From: Rhodospirillales bacterium
GTDB lineage: Bacteria; Pseudomonadota; Alphaproteobacteria; Rhodospirillales; Shumkoniaceae
Direction of reading: 5' to 3'
NCBI GenBank assembly: GCA_016776725.1
Contig: JADHSV010000004.1
Location: 1 to 64,000 of the forward strand
Length of the DNA stretch: 64,000 nt
The translations under genes and the position numbers were made by a program. Positions 1 through 8,776 of this stretch are shown piece after piece. Every line of letters starts with the position of its first letter. Position 1 is the stretch's first letter. Under the pieces are notes generated by a model. That model made no database searches and was not told the origin of the DNA. It was given only the letters and a program-made list of their open reading frames with translations.

Positions 1-135
1 GGATGGCTGGCGCTCAAACGCATGGCCCGTTGCCACCCGTGGGGCGGCTGGGGCTACGATCCCATTCCCACGCATGAAGAACTGAAGAGTGCGCGGCACG
101 GTGATGGCGATCACCAGCGATGTACGCACCCATGA
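1..135 (+). CDS. yidD: Membrane protein insertion efficiency factor YidD, C-terminal part
   Basis: This is the 3' end of a gene that begins before the window; 44 codons are visible before TGA at 133-135. The residues include the [12 protein letters not shown] stretch typical of the YidD (DUF37) C-terminus. YidD is a small membrane-associated protein that helps YidC insert inner-membrane proteins. The gene sits 52 bp before yidC, as in the usual rnpA-yidD-yidC order. The tail after the conserved part is short, charged and not informative. Confidence 0.85.
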   Translation, partial: GWLALKRMARCHPWGGWGYDPIPTHEELKSARHGDGDHQRCTHP

Positions 136-187
136 TATCAAACCCAAGAATGCATTTAAGAATAATACCGGAGGAGAAACGGAACTA

Positions 188-1972
188 ATGGTCGATAATC
201 GCAATATGATCCTGGCGATCGTTCTTTCCGTGGTCATCCTTCTGGGATTCAATTACTGGACCGCCAAAAACGCGCCTCCGCCGGATCTGGCCCAGCAAAC
301 CACCCAGGAAGGTGGCGAGCCCGGTGCGCCGTCCGCACCGGGTGCTCCGGGCATACCGACGGCGCCGGGTGTGCCGGGCACGACCTCTGGGGGTGTTTCC
401 GCGCTGGGTGGCGGGATTCCCAGCGCCGGAGTCGAACAGGTCAAAAAAGGTCCGACTCGCGATGACGTCATTGCCCAAACCCAGCGCCTGCGGATCGATT
501 CGCCGCGCCTGACCGGTTCCATTTCATTGACCGGGGCGCGCATCGACGATTTGACCCTGGCCACCTACCGCGAGACCCTGGATCCCGAAAGCGATCAGAT
601 CGTTTTCCTGCAGCCGCGCGGCCTGCCGCAATCTTATTTTGCTGAATTCGGCTGGGTTCCCGAGAACGGGTCCACCGTTCCCAACGGCGAAACCGTTTGG
701 TCCGCCGACAAAACCGTTCTCGAACCCGGTGTTCCCGTCAATCTGACCTGGGATAACGGACAGGGCCTTAAGTTCACGCGCACCTATACGCTGGACGACG
801 ACTTTATGTTCACGGTGAACCAGCGCGTTGACAACAACGGCGCCGAGCCCGTGACCCTGTATCCGTTCGGTCTGGTGTCGCGTTGGCAGACGCCCGAAAC
901 CACGCGTTTCTTCATCCTTCACGAGGGCCTGCTGGGCGTTTTCGACGAGACCCTTGAAGAGATCGACTACGACGATCTTCAGGATGCCGGAAAGATCGAG
1001 AAGGAGTCGACCGGCGGCTGGATCGGCATCACCGACAAATACTGGCTGGCGGCGCTGGTTCCCAATCAGAAGTCGCAGATCAAGTCGCGCTTCACGCACC
1101 ACCGCGAAGGCGAAAGCGACCGCTATCAGGTTGATTATCTGGGCACCGCGCTGACCATCGCGCCGGGAGATTCGGCGACTGCGGAAAACCATCTGTTCGC
1201 GGGCGCCAAAGAAGTAAACATGCTGGATGCCTACGAGGAAAAACTCGGCATCGCACGCTTCGATCTGGCCATCGACTTCGGCTGGTTCTATTTCCTGACC
1301 AAGCCCATCTTCTATCTGCTGATCTACATCAACAATTACGTCGGCAATTTCGGCGTTGCCATCCTGCTGTTGACGGTGGTCATCAAGATCCTGTTCTTCC
1401 CGCTTGCCAACAAGTCCTATCGGGCCATGAGCAAGATGAAGCTGCTGCAGCCCGAAATGACCAAGCTGCGCGAACGTTTCGGTGATGACCGGCAGCGCAT
1501 GAACCAGGAAATGATGGCGCTGTATAAGCGCGAGAAGGCCAATCCGGCGTCGGGCTGTCTGCCCATGTTTATTCAGATTCCGGTCTTTTTCTCGCTCTAT
1601 AAGGTTCTGTTCGTCACCATCGAGATGCGTCAGGCGCCGTTCTTTGGCTGGATTCATGATCTCTCGGTTCCCGATCCGACCAGCATTTTCAACCTGTTCG
1701 GCCTGATCCCGTGGGATCCGCTGACCATCATTCCGGCTTCGATCAGTATCGGCGTGTGGCCGATTATCATGGGCATTTCCATGTTCCTGCAGCAGAAACT
1801 GAACCCGCAGCCGGCCGATCCGGTGCAGGCCAAGGTGTTCATGTTCCTGCCCCTGATCTTTACCTTCCTGCTGGCCCAGTTCCCGGCCGGGCTGGTGATC
1901 TACTGGGCGTGGAACAACACGCTGTCCATCGGGCAGCAATGGGTGATCATGAAAAAGGCGGGCGTTCGCTAG
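188..1972 (+). CDS. yidC: Membrane protein insertase YidC/OxaA
   Basis: YidC is an inner-membrane insertase that works alone or with Sec. The 594-residue product starts with an MVDNRNMILAIVLS membrane anchor (about residues 7-24). A large periplasmic beta domain follows (about 90-340), then the C-terminal five-helix insertase core (about 370-590) with the motif NPASGCLPMFIQIPVFFSLY. I chose ATG 188 because GGAGGAG lies at 170-176 and the anchor begins there; the frame is open upstream to 89, but that extension lacks a membrane anchor at its start. A Gly/Pro/Ala-rich linker (residues 42-64) follows the anchor. The gene overlaps engB by one base. Confidence 0.97.
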   Translation: MVDNRNMILAIVLSVVILLGFNYWTAKNAPPPDLAQQTTQEGGEPGAPSAPGAPGIPTAPGVPGTTSGGVSALGGGIPSAGVEQVKKGPTRDDVIAQTQRLRIDSPRLTGSISLTGARIDDLTLATYRETLDPESDQIVFLQPRGLPQSYFAEFGWVPENGSTVPNGETVWSADKTVLEPGVPVNLTWDNGQGLKFTRTYTLDDDFMFTVNQRVDNNGAEPVTLYPFGLVSRWQTPETTRFFILHEGLLGVFDETLEEIDYDDLQDAGKIEKESTGGWIGITDKYWLAALVPNQKSQIKSRFTHHREGESDRYQVDYLGTALTIAPGDSATAENHLFAGAKEVNMLDAYEEKLGIARFDLAIDFGWFYFLTKPIFYLLIYINNYVGNFGVAILLLTVVIKILFFPLANKSYRAMSKMKLLQPEMTKLRERFGDDRQRMNQEMMALYKREKANPASGCLPMFIQIPVFFSLYKVLFVTIEMRQAPFFGWIHDLSVPDPTSIFNLFGLIPWDPLTIIPASISIGVWPIIMGISMFLQQKLNPQPADPVQAKVFMFLPLIFTFLLAQFPAGLVIYWAWNNTLSIGQQWVIMKKAGVR

Positions 1973-2652
1973 TGGCTGACACGGTTCCGGCGCTTGATGA
2001 TGAAAACGCCGAAGCCGAGGCTTTGGAGCATGGTCGGCGATTGTTTGCCGCCGAATGCCGGTTCGTTATCGGGGCGGCCCATATTGAACAGGTTCCTGGC
2101 GGCGATCTTCCCGAGATTGCCTTCGCGGGCCGCTCGAACGTTGGCAAATCCAGCCTGATCAACGCGCTTACGGGCCACAAGGCCCTGGCCCGCACGTCGC
2201 ACGCGCCGGGCCGCACGCAGGAGCTCAACTTCTTTGTTCTGGGGGATCGCCTGATGATGGCCGATCTTCCGGGTTACGGGTACGCCAAGGCGCCCAAGCA
2301 GAAGGTTGCCGGCTGGACCCGTCTGGCCGAATCCTACCTTAAGGGGCGCGCCGTTCTTCGCCGCGCCTGCCTTCTCATCGACGCGCGCCACGGTATCAAG
2401 GATGTTGATCGGAACATCATGAAGGAGATGGACGCGACGGCCGTTTCCTATCAGATCATCCTGACCAAATGCGACAAGATCACCGCGCCTCAATTAAGCG
2501 CGCTGCTTGAAAAAACCCATGCCGAGGCCGCCAAGCACGTGGCCGCACACCCCGAAATTATCGCCACCAGTTCGCGCAAGGGCACCGGCATCGCCGAGTT
2601 GCGGGCCGCCCTGGCGGCTCTGGCGGCTCCCGCCGAACCTATGATAGGCTGA
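1972..2652 (+). CDS. engB: Ribosome biogenesis GTPase EngB (YihA/YsxC)
   Basis: EngB is a small TrmE-Era-EngA-type GTPase needed for large ribosomal subunit assembly. The 226-residue protein shows G1 [11 protein letters not shown]3 DLPGYGYA and G4 TKCD, so the GTPase core is complete. The start is taken as GTG 1972-1974, overlapping the TAG stop of yidC; the open frame extends further upstream but only inside yidC. The N-terminal about 30 residues before the GTPase fold are acidic. Tight coupling to yidC implies one transcript. Confidence 0.93.
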   Translation: MADTVPALDDENAEAEALEHGRRLFAAECRFVIGAAHIEQVPGGDLPEIAFAGRSNVGKSSLINALTGHKALARTSHAPGRTQELNFFVLGDRLMMADLPGYGYAKAPKQKVAGWTRLAESYLKGRAVLRRACLLIDARHGIKDVDRNIMKEMDATAVSYQIILTKCDKITAPQLSALLEKTHAEAAKHVAAHPEIIATSSRKGTGIAELRAALAALAAPAEPMIG

Positions 2653-2657
2653 TCCCC

Positions 2658-3566
2658 ATGAGCAAAAAAACGGACGTTTCCAGGGAACACTGTCTGACCC
2701 AGGCCAAAACGCTTTCGGAAGCGCTGCCCTATATGCGCCGCCACGCCGGCGAAACCCTTGTGATCAAATACGGCGGTCACGCCATGGGCGACGCCGAACT
2801 GGCCAAACTGTTTGCCCGCGACGTCGTGCTGCTTAAACAGGTCGGCATCAATCCCATCGTCGTTCACGGCGGCGGCCCCCAGATCGGCGCCATGCTTGAG
2901 CGTCTCAAGATCAAAAGCGAGTTTATCGAAGGGCTGCGGGTTACCGACAAGGCCACGGTGGACGTGGTCGAAATGGTGCTGTCGGGGTCGATCAACAAGG
3001 AAATCGTTTCGGCCATTAACGCCGCCGGCGGCACGGCGGTGGGCCTGTCGGGCAAGGACGGCAATCTGGTGCGGGCCGAAAAGGCGCGCCGCACCCTGCG
3101 CGACCCGGATTCCAATATCGAACGTATTCTGGATCTTGGGCTGGTTGGCGAACCAAGCGAAATTATCCCGGACATTCTGGACACTTTCCAGGAATCGGAC
3201 ATCATCCCCGTTATCGCGCCCATCGGCATCGGCCCCGGCGGCGAGACGCTGAACATCAACGCCGACACCGTGGCAGGCGCTATCGCCGGCGCCATGGGGG
3301 CGGCGCGCCTGATGATGCTGACAGATGTGGTCGGCGTTCTGGATCAAAGCGGCGAGTTGATCCCCGAACTGACGGTGGATCAGGCCAAAAAACTGATTGC
3401 CGACAAAACGGTCAGCGGCGGCATGATCCCCAAGATCAAAACCTGCGTCTCGGCGGTGGAAGAAGGGGTCGAGGGCGCCGTCATCGTCGATGGCCGCGCG
3501 CCCCATGCGATCTTGCTGGAAATCTTCACCGAATCGGGCGCCGGCACCCTGATCGTGCCGGAGTAA
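2658..3566 (+). CDS. argB: Acetylglutamate kinase
   Basis: ArgB phosphorylates N-acetylglutamate in the second step of arginine synthesis, in the cytoplasm. The 302-residue protein has the amino acid kinase fold: a KYGGHAMGD glycine loop near the N-terminus, [10 protein letters not shown], and the [12 protein letters not shown] and [12 protein letters not shown] segments that bind acetylglutamate and ATP. The length is normal. ATG 2658 lies five bases after engB, so it closes the yidD-yidC-engB-argB run. The next gene is convergent. Confidence 0.96.
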   Translation: MSKKTDVSREHCLTQAKTLSEALPYMRRHAGETLVIKYGGHAMGDAELAKLFARDVVLLKQVGINPIVVHGGGPQIGAMLERLKIKSEFIEGLRVTDKATVDVVEMVLSGSINKEIVSAINAAGGTAVGLSGKDGNLVRAEKARRTLRDPDSNIERILDLGLVGEPSEIIPDILDTFQESDIIPVIAPIGIGPGGETLNINADTVAGAIAGAMGAARLMMLTDVVGVLDQSGELIPELTVDQAKKLIADKTVSGGMIPKIKTCVSAVEEGVEGAVIVDGRAPHAILLEIFTESGAGTLIVPE

Positions 3567-3592
3567 CGCCAAGGGCCGTTGGTATTAGAGGT

Positions 3593-4636
3593 TTACCCCG
3601 GAAAGAAGAACTGCCTTCCGTACCATCGCCAGCGGCCCTGGCCGGCGGGCAGGGTGCAGTTTAATCGCGTGCGCCCCTTGGGCAGCGGGTTGTCGACCCT
3701 GATCTCGAAACGATAATCGCCCAGCCGTTCGATGCGCACCTTTTCGGGCGACAGGAAACACGACATCTGACCCAGACGTTTAGTCTCTGCGGCCGCTGTA
3801 AACCCTATGGCCGGCGGGTTGTTGGAGTTGCTGATCAACGGATCAGCGGGGGTTTCGTCCGAAACGCTAAGCGGCAGGGTGCCCGCGACCAGGCGGAACC
3901 GATCAAGGCTCCCGTAGGTTTCATTTAGCGCAAATCGCGGCAGGAAAAAGAAGTCATGGTCGGGACCGATGGCGCCCGAATGCTGGCCGAAGGCGGCGGT
4001 AAAACCCTGCTCGCCCACCAGACGCGCGACGTCCAGCCCCGCCTCGCCGTAGGGATAAGCGAACAGCGCCGGCATTTCCCCAAGTTCCTTGGCGAACCGC
4101 GCGTTGGAGCGCCCCACATCGGCGCGGTTTTTCGCCTCGGTTGAGGACGCCATGTGCGGATGCGAGGCCGTCTGGCTGCCGATGATAACGCCCGCAGCCT
4201 TCAATTCGCGCAATTGATCCCAGTTCATGTATCCGGCCGAGCGGCCAGCGGCGGCCCGATCAACCGGATCGGTCGCCACGAACAGGGTGAAGGGGAAACC
4301 GGCGTCGCGAAACCGCGGCCATCCTTGTGTGAACACCGACAGATAGGCGTCATCCACGGTGATACCGACGGCGCGGTCCGGCAACGCGCGGCCCTCGCGC
4401 AAGGCGCTCACGATTTCGGGCACCGGCAGGACCGTGTAGCCGCCGGTCTTGAGCTCGGCCAGATGGGCCTCGAACTGCTCGATGCGGATGTTGGTGGACG
4501 GATATTTGGTTTCACCGAATCGGTGATACATCAACACCACCGCCGAATCGGCGGCGAACGCGACCCCCGGTAGCACGGCGGTTATCAGGCTTAACAACGC
4601 TCGCAAAGCAAGGGATGAATTTCGCCGATTCATCAA
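3593..4636 (-). CDS. Secreted polysaccharide deacetylase (NodB/CE4-like)
   Basis: The 347-residue protein starts with a signal peptide (charged MMNRRN, a hydrophobic stretch, and cleavage near VAFA-AD), so it acts in the envelope. A NodB-like fold follows: VLMYHRF near residue 35, the TVDDAY metal/base motif near 105, and a SHPHM segment near 175 in the place of the usual S/THxxxxH. This family removes acetyl groups from N-acetylhexosamine polymers. The C-terminal about 100 residues after the deacetylase fold match nothing I recognise. The substrate cannot be read from sequence. It is convergent with argB. Confidence 0.8.
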   Translation of the reverse strand: MMNRRNSSLALRALLSLITAVLPGVAFAADSAVVLMYHRFGETKYPSTNIRIEQFEAHLAELKTGGYTVLPVPEIVSALREGRALPDRAVGITVDDAYLSVFTQGWPRFRDAGFPFTLFVATDPVDRAAAGRSAGYMNWDQLRELKAAGVIIGSQTASHPHMASSTEAKNRADVGRSNARFAKELGEMPALFAYPYGEAGLDVARLVGEQGFTAAFGQHSGAIGPDHDFFFLPRFALNETYGSLDRFRLVAGTLPLSVSDETPADPLISNSNNPPAIGFTAAAETKRLGQMSCFLSPEKVRIERLGDYRFEIRVDNPLPKGRTRLNCTLPAGQGRWRWYGRQFFFPG

Positions 4637-4691
4637 GATGCCCCCCTTCGCTTGATAAGGCGTTCATTTTAACGGCTTTTTTTCCAGTTTG

Positions 4692-5270
4692 CTAGGCTGG
4701 CGGCATCATGGCTACCGGCAGGCAATCGTCGTTGAGGGTCTGATAGCGGCGGCTGTTGAACAATTGATAGTGCCACCATTCCTTGGAATAGAAGTCCCAA
4801 CCGGCCGCCGACATGATCCCCAGAAGGATGCTGCGGTTGCGCTGGGCGGTGAGGGAAACTTCCGTGACGCCGTGGTGTGACAGGGGCGAAAACGTATCGA
4901 ACGGGGTTCCCATTTCCAGCTCATTGCCATCCGCGTCGGTCAGCGTCAAATCCACGGCAACGCCGCGTGAATGGGGCGATCCGCGCCGGGGATCGGCCAG
5001 GAAATCAGGATCAGGCGTATGGTTCCACAGCACCCATTAGGCTTCGGAAGGGCGGAACGCATCGAAAATCCTGATCCCGTATCCTTGCGCGGCGGCCAGT
5101 AGGGTGGCGCGGCGAAAGCGCCTTTCGGCGTCGGAATGCAGGTAGCAAAAGCGGCGCGCGTAGACCGGCTTGCCGGTAAAATTATCCGGCCCGGCATAGG
5201 CCAGGTCGATGGCGACGCCGTGGGTCTTGGGCGTTATTTCGATCAACTGAAAATCCGAATGGGGATGCAA
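4692..5270 (-). pseudogene. ddpX: D-alanyl-D-alanine dipeptidase (VanX/DdpX family) interrupted by one in-frame TAA
   Basis: Two open segments on the minus strand lie in the same frame and are separated only by a TAA at 5039-5037. The upstream part (77 residues) ends FDAFRPSEA. The downstream part continues WVLWNHTPDPDFLADP, which is how the intact family reads through this site, usually with Gln where the stop stands (CAA to TAA is one transition). The catalytic residues lie after the stop: SPHSRGVAVD (His and Asp zinc ligands) and EWWHYQ (Glu base, His ligand). The start is TTG 5270 with AAGGAG six bases before it. Intact enzymes cut D-Ala-D-Ala. This copy is probably inactive unless the stop is a sequencing error or is read through. 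Confidence 0.85.
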
Positions 5271-5361
5271 GACGGGCTCCTTCGTATTGTCTCCTGCGAT
5301 TTGCGCAGTATAACGGTGTCGCCAAACCTTGGCATACGCTTGCCTTCGTGAATTGAGAATA

Positions 5362-6720
5362 ATGAAAACGCATTACGCGTCATCATCGGTCTGTTTCACC
5401 TTTTATGTGGTGGCGCTGCTGGCCTATTTCAGCGCCGACGCCCTCGTGACACTGGCTGCCAGCGGGTTGCTGGTCGCCTACGTCGGCCTTGAATTTCGGC
5501 GCATCCCGCGCGGTCAGGTCGTCGCGGGCGTGGCGATGATCGGCCTGGGGCTGGGCACGGCCGTGCTCAACGGTGTCGGATGGGACGCCCTGCTGGCAGG
5601 ATTGCGCCGCTCGCAGGTGTTTTTCCTCATGTTCGCGGCGGTGGCCTGGTTGCGCCTTCCGGCCGATCGCAGCCCAAGCCTGCGCGCCATCCAGGAACGC
5701 GCTGTCAGTCAGCCGCCGGGGCGGCGTTTCGCCATACTTGCGCTGGCCTCTCATATTCTGGGATCGGTGCTGAATATGGCCGGAATATCGCTGATGTCGG
5801 GGGTTGTGCGCGACGTTACCGACCCGGTCCTGCGCCAACGTCTGACCTGCGCCGTCATGCAGGGCTTTACCGCCGCTTCGTGCTGGACACCCTTTTTCAT
5901 CGCCATGACCGTGGTGCTGTCGGTCATTCCCGGCCTGCGCTGGTCGGAAATCGCGCCCATCGGTTTTCTCGCGGCCCTGCTTCTTGGGGTTTTGGCGTGG
6001 GCCGTTGACCGTGTTTTTTACCGGAACCGTACCGCCACGGAAGAATCGCGCCCGGCGGCGCCCGGTGGGCCGTTCGAATGGCGCGCACTGGTCATTCCGC
6101 CGACCCTGTTTGCTTCGGTGATTTTTTGGGTCGAGTGGTTCCACATGTCGATCCCCGTGGCCCTGGCCCTGGTGACACCGGTCTACGGCGCGCTGTGGCT
6201 GCTCGTGCAGACGGCGCGACACGCGCGCGTGGACGCCGTTGTGGGTGAGTTGTTCAGGTACGTGTTCCAGACGCTTCCGGGCCTGCGTAGCGAGGTCTTC
6301 CTGTTCCTCAGCGCCAATATGCTGGGAACGGGGATAGCCACCGCGCTACCGCCCGAAACCATGAAGTCGTTTATTGATGCGCTGAATTTGTCGCCGGAGC
6401 TAAGTATTTGTCTGGTGATGGCCGGTATTCTGGCGTGCGCGGCGGCGGGCCTGCATCCGATCATTATCTTCGTGCTGGTGGGCGAGGTGCTGCCGCCCGA
6501 AGTTCTCGGCGTATCCCCGGTCATGCTTGGCGCTGCGCTGCTGGCCATGTGGGGGCTGGGAGCCGGAGCATCTCCCTTTTCGGCGACGACGCTCTACATG
6601 GCGCGGGCCAGCGGAACTTCCATCTGGAAAGTGGCATGGATATGGTTCGGCCCCTACGCCGTGTTGGGAACGGTTCTCGCCACGGCACTGATCCTCGTAG
6701 CGGGATATATGGGTTTTTAG
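5362..6720 (+). CDS. Polytopic inner-membrane protein, permease-like, family not recognised
   Basis: The product is 452 residues and strongly hydrophobic, with about 11-12 predicted transmembrane stretches along its length and a short polar loop near residues 215-235 (FYRNRTATEESRP). Repeated Gly/Pro breaks inside helices, for example GLHPIIIFVLVGEVLPPEVLG and GAGASPFSATTLYMARASG, resemble the re-entrant hairpins of ion-transporter superfamily permeases, but I cannot name the family. ATG 5362 is preferred to 5329 because hydrophobic sequence starts soon after it; the ribosome site is weak. It is divergent from the broken dipeptidase and 38 bp before tsaB. Confidence 0.7.
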   Translation: MKTHYASSSVCFTFYVVALLAYFSADALVTLAASGLLVAYVGLEFRRIPRGQVVAGVAMIGLGLGTAVLNGVGWDALLAGLRRSQVFFLMFAAVAWLRLPADRSPSLRAIQERAVSQPPGRRFAILALASHILGSVLNMAGISLMSGVVRDVTDPVLRQRLTCAVMQGFTAASCWTPFFIAMTVVLSVIPGLRWSEIAPIGFLAALLLGVLAWAVDRVFYRNRTATEESRPAAPGGPFEWRALVIPPTLFASVIFWVEWFHMSIPVALALVTPVYGALWLLVQTARHARVDAVVGELFRYVFQTLPGLRSEVFLFLSANMLGTGIATALPPETMKSFIDALNLSPELSICLVMAGILACAAAGLHPIIIFVLVGEVLPPEVLGVSPVMLGAALLAMWGLGAGASPFSATTLYMARASGTSIWKVAWIWFGPYAVLGTVLATALILVAGYMGF

Positions 6721-6758
6721 TAGTCTGGTAGATTGACGGGACGCGAAACGGGAATAGC

Positions 6759-7448
6759 ATGCGAATTCTTGCGCTGGATACCGCGACAACGGCCTGTTCC
6801 GTAGCCGTATGGGAAGACGAAACGGTGCGCGCGCGGCGCTTCGAGATGATGCCGCGCGGGCAGTCCGAAGCCCTGATCCCCATGGTCGTCGGTGTCTTGG
6901 ATGAAGTGTCCCTGACCTTTGGAGATCTCGATTATTTGGCGGTTACCGTGGGTCCGGGCGCGTTCACCGGTTTGCGCATCGGCCTGGCGGCGGCGCGCGG
7001 CATGGCGCTGGCGACGGGACTGCCGTGCCTGGGCGTCACCACTTTCGACGCCGTGGCCGAGGGTATTGAGCCCTTTGAGCGCGCCGGCCGCGATGTCCTG
7101 ATCGCGCTGGACGCCAAGCGGGCCGATGTCTACGCGCAGTTTTTCTCGCCAAATCTGGAAGCCGCCTCCGAGCCCCTGGCCCTGCCGCCCGACGAACTGG
7201 CCGGGCGGATCGGCGCGAACCCGCTGCTGATTGCGGGCGACGCCTCGGCGCGTATGGCCGAAGCCGCCGCCGCGCGGGGTATTGAAGCGGTCTTGAGTAC
7301 CGCGCCGGGCGTCGCGGACGCCGCCCACGTTGCCGCCGTCGCGGCCCGGCGCCAGCGGGCGGGCCAGGCGGGCGAACCGCCGGAACCGCTTTATCTGCGC
7401 CCTCCCGACGCCACGATTTCGCCCAACGGCGGAAGACTTCGCCCGTGA
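6759..7448 (+). CDS. tsaB: tRNA threonylcarbamoyladenosine complex dimerisation subunit TsaB
   Basis: TsaB (YeaZ) pairs with TsaD to transfer threonylcarbamoyl to A37 of ANN-decoding tRNAs. The 229-residue protein begins MRILALDTATTACSVAVW and contains VTVGPGAFTGLRIGLAAARG, the ASKHA-fold signature of the family. Length and N-terminus fit. The stop codon overlaps the rimI start by four bases (GTGA), so tsaB and rimI are co-translated, a common pairing in proteobacteria. Confidence 0.93.
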   Translation: MRILALDTATTACSVAVWEDETVRARRFEMMPRGQSEALIPMVVGVLDEVSLTFGDLDYLAVTVGPGAFTGLRIGLAAARGMALATGLPCLGVTTFDAVAEGIEPFERAGRDVLIALDAKRADVYAQFFSPNLEAASEPLALPPDELAGRIGANPLLIAGDASARMAEAAAARGIEAVLSTAPGVADAAHVAAVAARRQRAGQAGEPPEPLYLRPPDATISPNGGRLRP

Positions 7449-7897
7449 TTGCCTGCGATTTCGCTCATGTGGAATTGATGGCGGCGCTGCATGCGCGCTG
7501 TTTCGCCGAGTACTGGGACGCCCCTTCACTGGGTAAACTCATGGCAAGTCCGGGGACGTTCGGCTTTTTGGCAAGGGATTCGGACGGGGACGATCCTGTT
7601 GGATTGGTCATTTGCCGCCTGGCGGCCGACGAATGCGAAATACTTACCATCGGGGTCGTTGAGCACGCGCGGCGGGCGGGTGTCGGCGCGCGTTTGCTGG
7701 ATGCGGCGCAAGCCAGGGCCCGCAAAAGCGGCGCGCAGCAAATGTTTCTGGAGGTGGGTGCAACCAATACCGCCGCGCGCCGCCTTTACGATGGGCGCGG
7801 GTACAGGCAGGTGGGGCGGCGGCGCAACTATTACCGAACCCCTGAGCGCCAGGCGGAGGACGCACTGGTCCTGCGTCTGGAACTTGCGCAAGTATAA
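7445..7897 (+). CDS. rimI: Ribosomal protein S18-alanine N-acetyltransferase (GNAT)
   Basis: RimI acetylates the N-terminal alanine of ribosomal protein S18. The 150-residue protein has the GNAT core: the EILTIGVVEHARRAGVGARL acetyl-CoA loop (RxxGxG/A) and the FLEVGATNTAARRLYDGRGY segment. It starts with GTG 7445 inside the last codons of tsaB. It is convergent with, and only two bases from, the end of the TusA-like gene. The exact target is inferred from the pairing with tsaB; other GNAT targets are possible. Confidence 0.88.
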   Translation: MIACDFAHVELMAALHARCFAEYWDAPSLGKLMASPGTFGFLARDSDGDDPVGLVICRLAADECEILTIGVVEHARRAGVGARLLDAAQARARKSGAQQMFLEVGATNTAARRLYDGRGYRQVGRRRNYYRTPERQAEDALVLRLELAQV

Positions 7898-7899
7898 AT

Positions 7900-8181
7900 T
7901 CAGGAGGATTCTTTGCGAATCCGTAAGATGTGAACGTCGTCCGGACCCGTGCCCGGCCCCTCGGCCTCAAGGCTCAGAACCGTATGGCCGAATTCCTTTA
8001 CCGAGCGCGGAACGTTTTCCAGCGGCTCGGCGCCCTTGAGGCGGACTTCGACAATTTGGCCGGGAACCATTTTTTCTATGACAAGTTTGGTCCGAACAAA
8101 GGTCAGGGGACAAATCTGGTCGGTTATGTCCAGATGAATATCAGCGGTAGTGCTGTCTTGACGGGGTATTGTACTGTGCAT
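7900..8181 (-). CDS. TusA/SirA-family sulfur carrier-like protein
   Basis: This 93-residue protein has the TusA fold signature: LDITDQICPLTFVRTKLVIEKM near the N-terminus and the VEVRLKGAEPLENVPRSVKEFGH core. TusA proteins carry persulfide sulfur on the cysteine of a CPxP motif. Here the motif is CPLT, so the second proline is replaced, as in several non-canonical SirA-like proteins. It may still act in sulfur transfer. It is transcribed divergently from mucR across 75 bp of AT-rich DNA. Confidence 0.82.
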   Translation of the reverse strand: MHSTIPRQDSTTADIHLDITDQICPLTFVRTKLVIEKMVPGQIVEVRLKGAEPLENVPRSVKEFGHTVLSLEAEGPGTGPDDVHILRIRKESS

Positions 8182-8256
8182 TACAAATGGTAGCCTACGG
8201 GAAATAAAAAGACTTCTAATTTAAACACATGATAATAATTAACGGAAGAGCGTCGA
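8182..8256. promoter_or_regulatory. AT-rich divergent promoter region between tusA-like and mucR
   Basis: These 75 bases are much richer in A and T than the flanking genes and hold both divergent starts. MucR/Ros proteins bind AT-rich DNA and often regulate their own promoter, so an operator here is plausible. I see no clear single palindrome. CGGAAGAG before ATG 8257 is the likely mucR ribosome site. Confidence 0.45.
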
Positions 8257-8673
8257 ATGTCAGAAAAACCCTCTTTGGCTGAATTACTCGAGCTAACCAC
8301 CGAAATTGTCGCGGCCCATGTTGGTAACAATTCGACCACGGTCGGCGACCTACCCGCTCTAATCGAGGACGTCTACAAAAGCCTGTATGGGCTGGGCGAC
8401 GCCTCACCCGAGCCCGAAGTATTGAAACCGGCGGTTCCCATAAAAAAATCAGTTTTCCCCGATTACATTGTTTGCCTGGAAAACGGCAAGAAACTAAAAA
8501 TGCTGAAGCGGCACCTTAAAACCGCTTACGACTTGACGCCGGAAGAGTATCGCGAAAAATGGGGTCTTCCTTCCGATTATCCCATGGTCGCGCCAAATTA
8601 CGCCAAGCGCCGCAGCACCCTGGCCAAGGAAATCGGGCTGGGAACCAAATCGCGCAAGCGGGGGCGTAAATAG
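8257..8673 (+). CDS. MucR/Ros-family zinc-finger transcriptional regulator
   Basis: This 138-residue protein matches the alphaproteobacterial MucR family: an N-terminal oligomerisation part (LAELLELTTEIVAAHVGNN), then a prokaryotic zinc finger with DYIVCLENGKKLKMLKRHLK and LTPEEYREKWGLPSDYPMVA, and a basic tail (TKSRKRGRK). The usual CxxC of MucR is reduced here to one Cys before the Leu/His part (VCLENGKK), as in the MucR variants that do not need zinc. Members control exopolysaccharide, motility and cell-cycle genes by binding AT-rich sites. Confidence 0.92.
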   Translation: MSEKPSLAELLELTTEIVAAHVGNNSTTVGDLPALIEDVYKSLYGLGDASPEPEVLKPAVPIKKSVFPDYIVCLENGKKLKMLKRHLKTAYDLTPEEYREKWGLPSDYPMVAPNYAKRRSTLAKEIGLGTKSRKRGRK

Positions 8674-8776
8674 GCTTGGGTGGCAATGCCGGTCCGGCGA
8701 CACGTCCGGACTGGTGTTATCGCGCGCAATGTAATAACTTTTGCGCTCGGATCATCGTCGGTAAGGTAATAGGAAA

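Noticed and set aside
524-1939. Long minus-strand open frame opposite yidC
   Set aside because: It mirrors the yidC codons in GC-rich sequence, is rich in H, R, Q and D without any recognisable motif, and has no ribosome site. It is a shadow frame.
5031-5040. Programmed stop read-through or recoding in the dipeptidase gene
   Set aside because: There is no special downstream structure, and TAA is rarely recoded. A simple nonsense change or base-call error is more economical.
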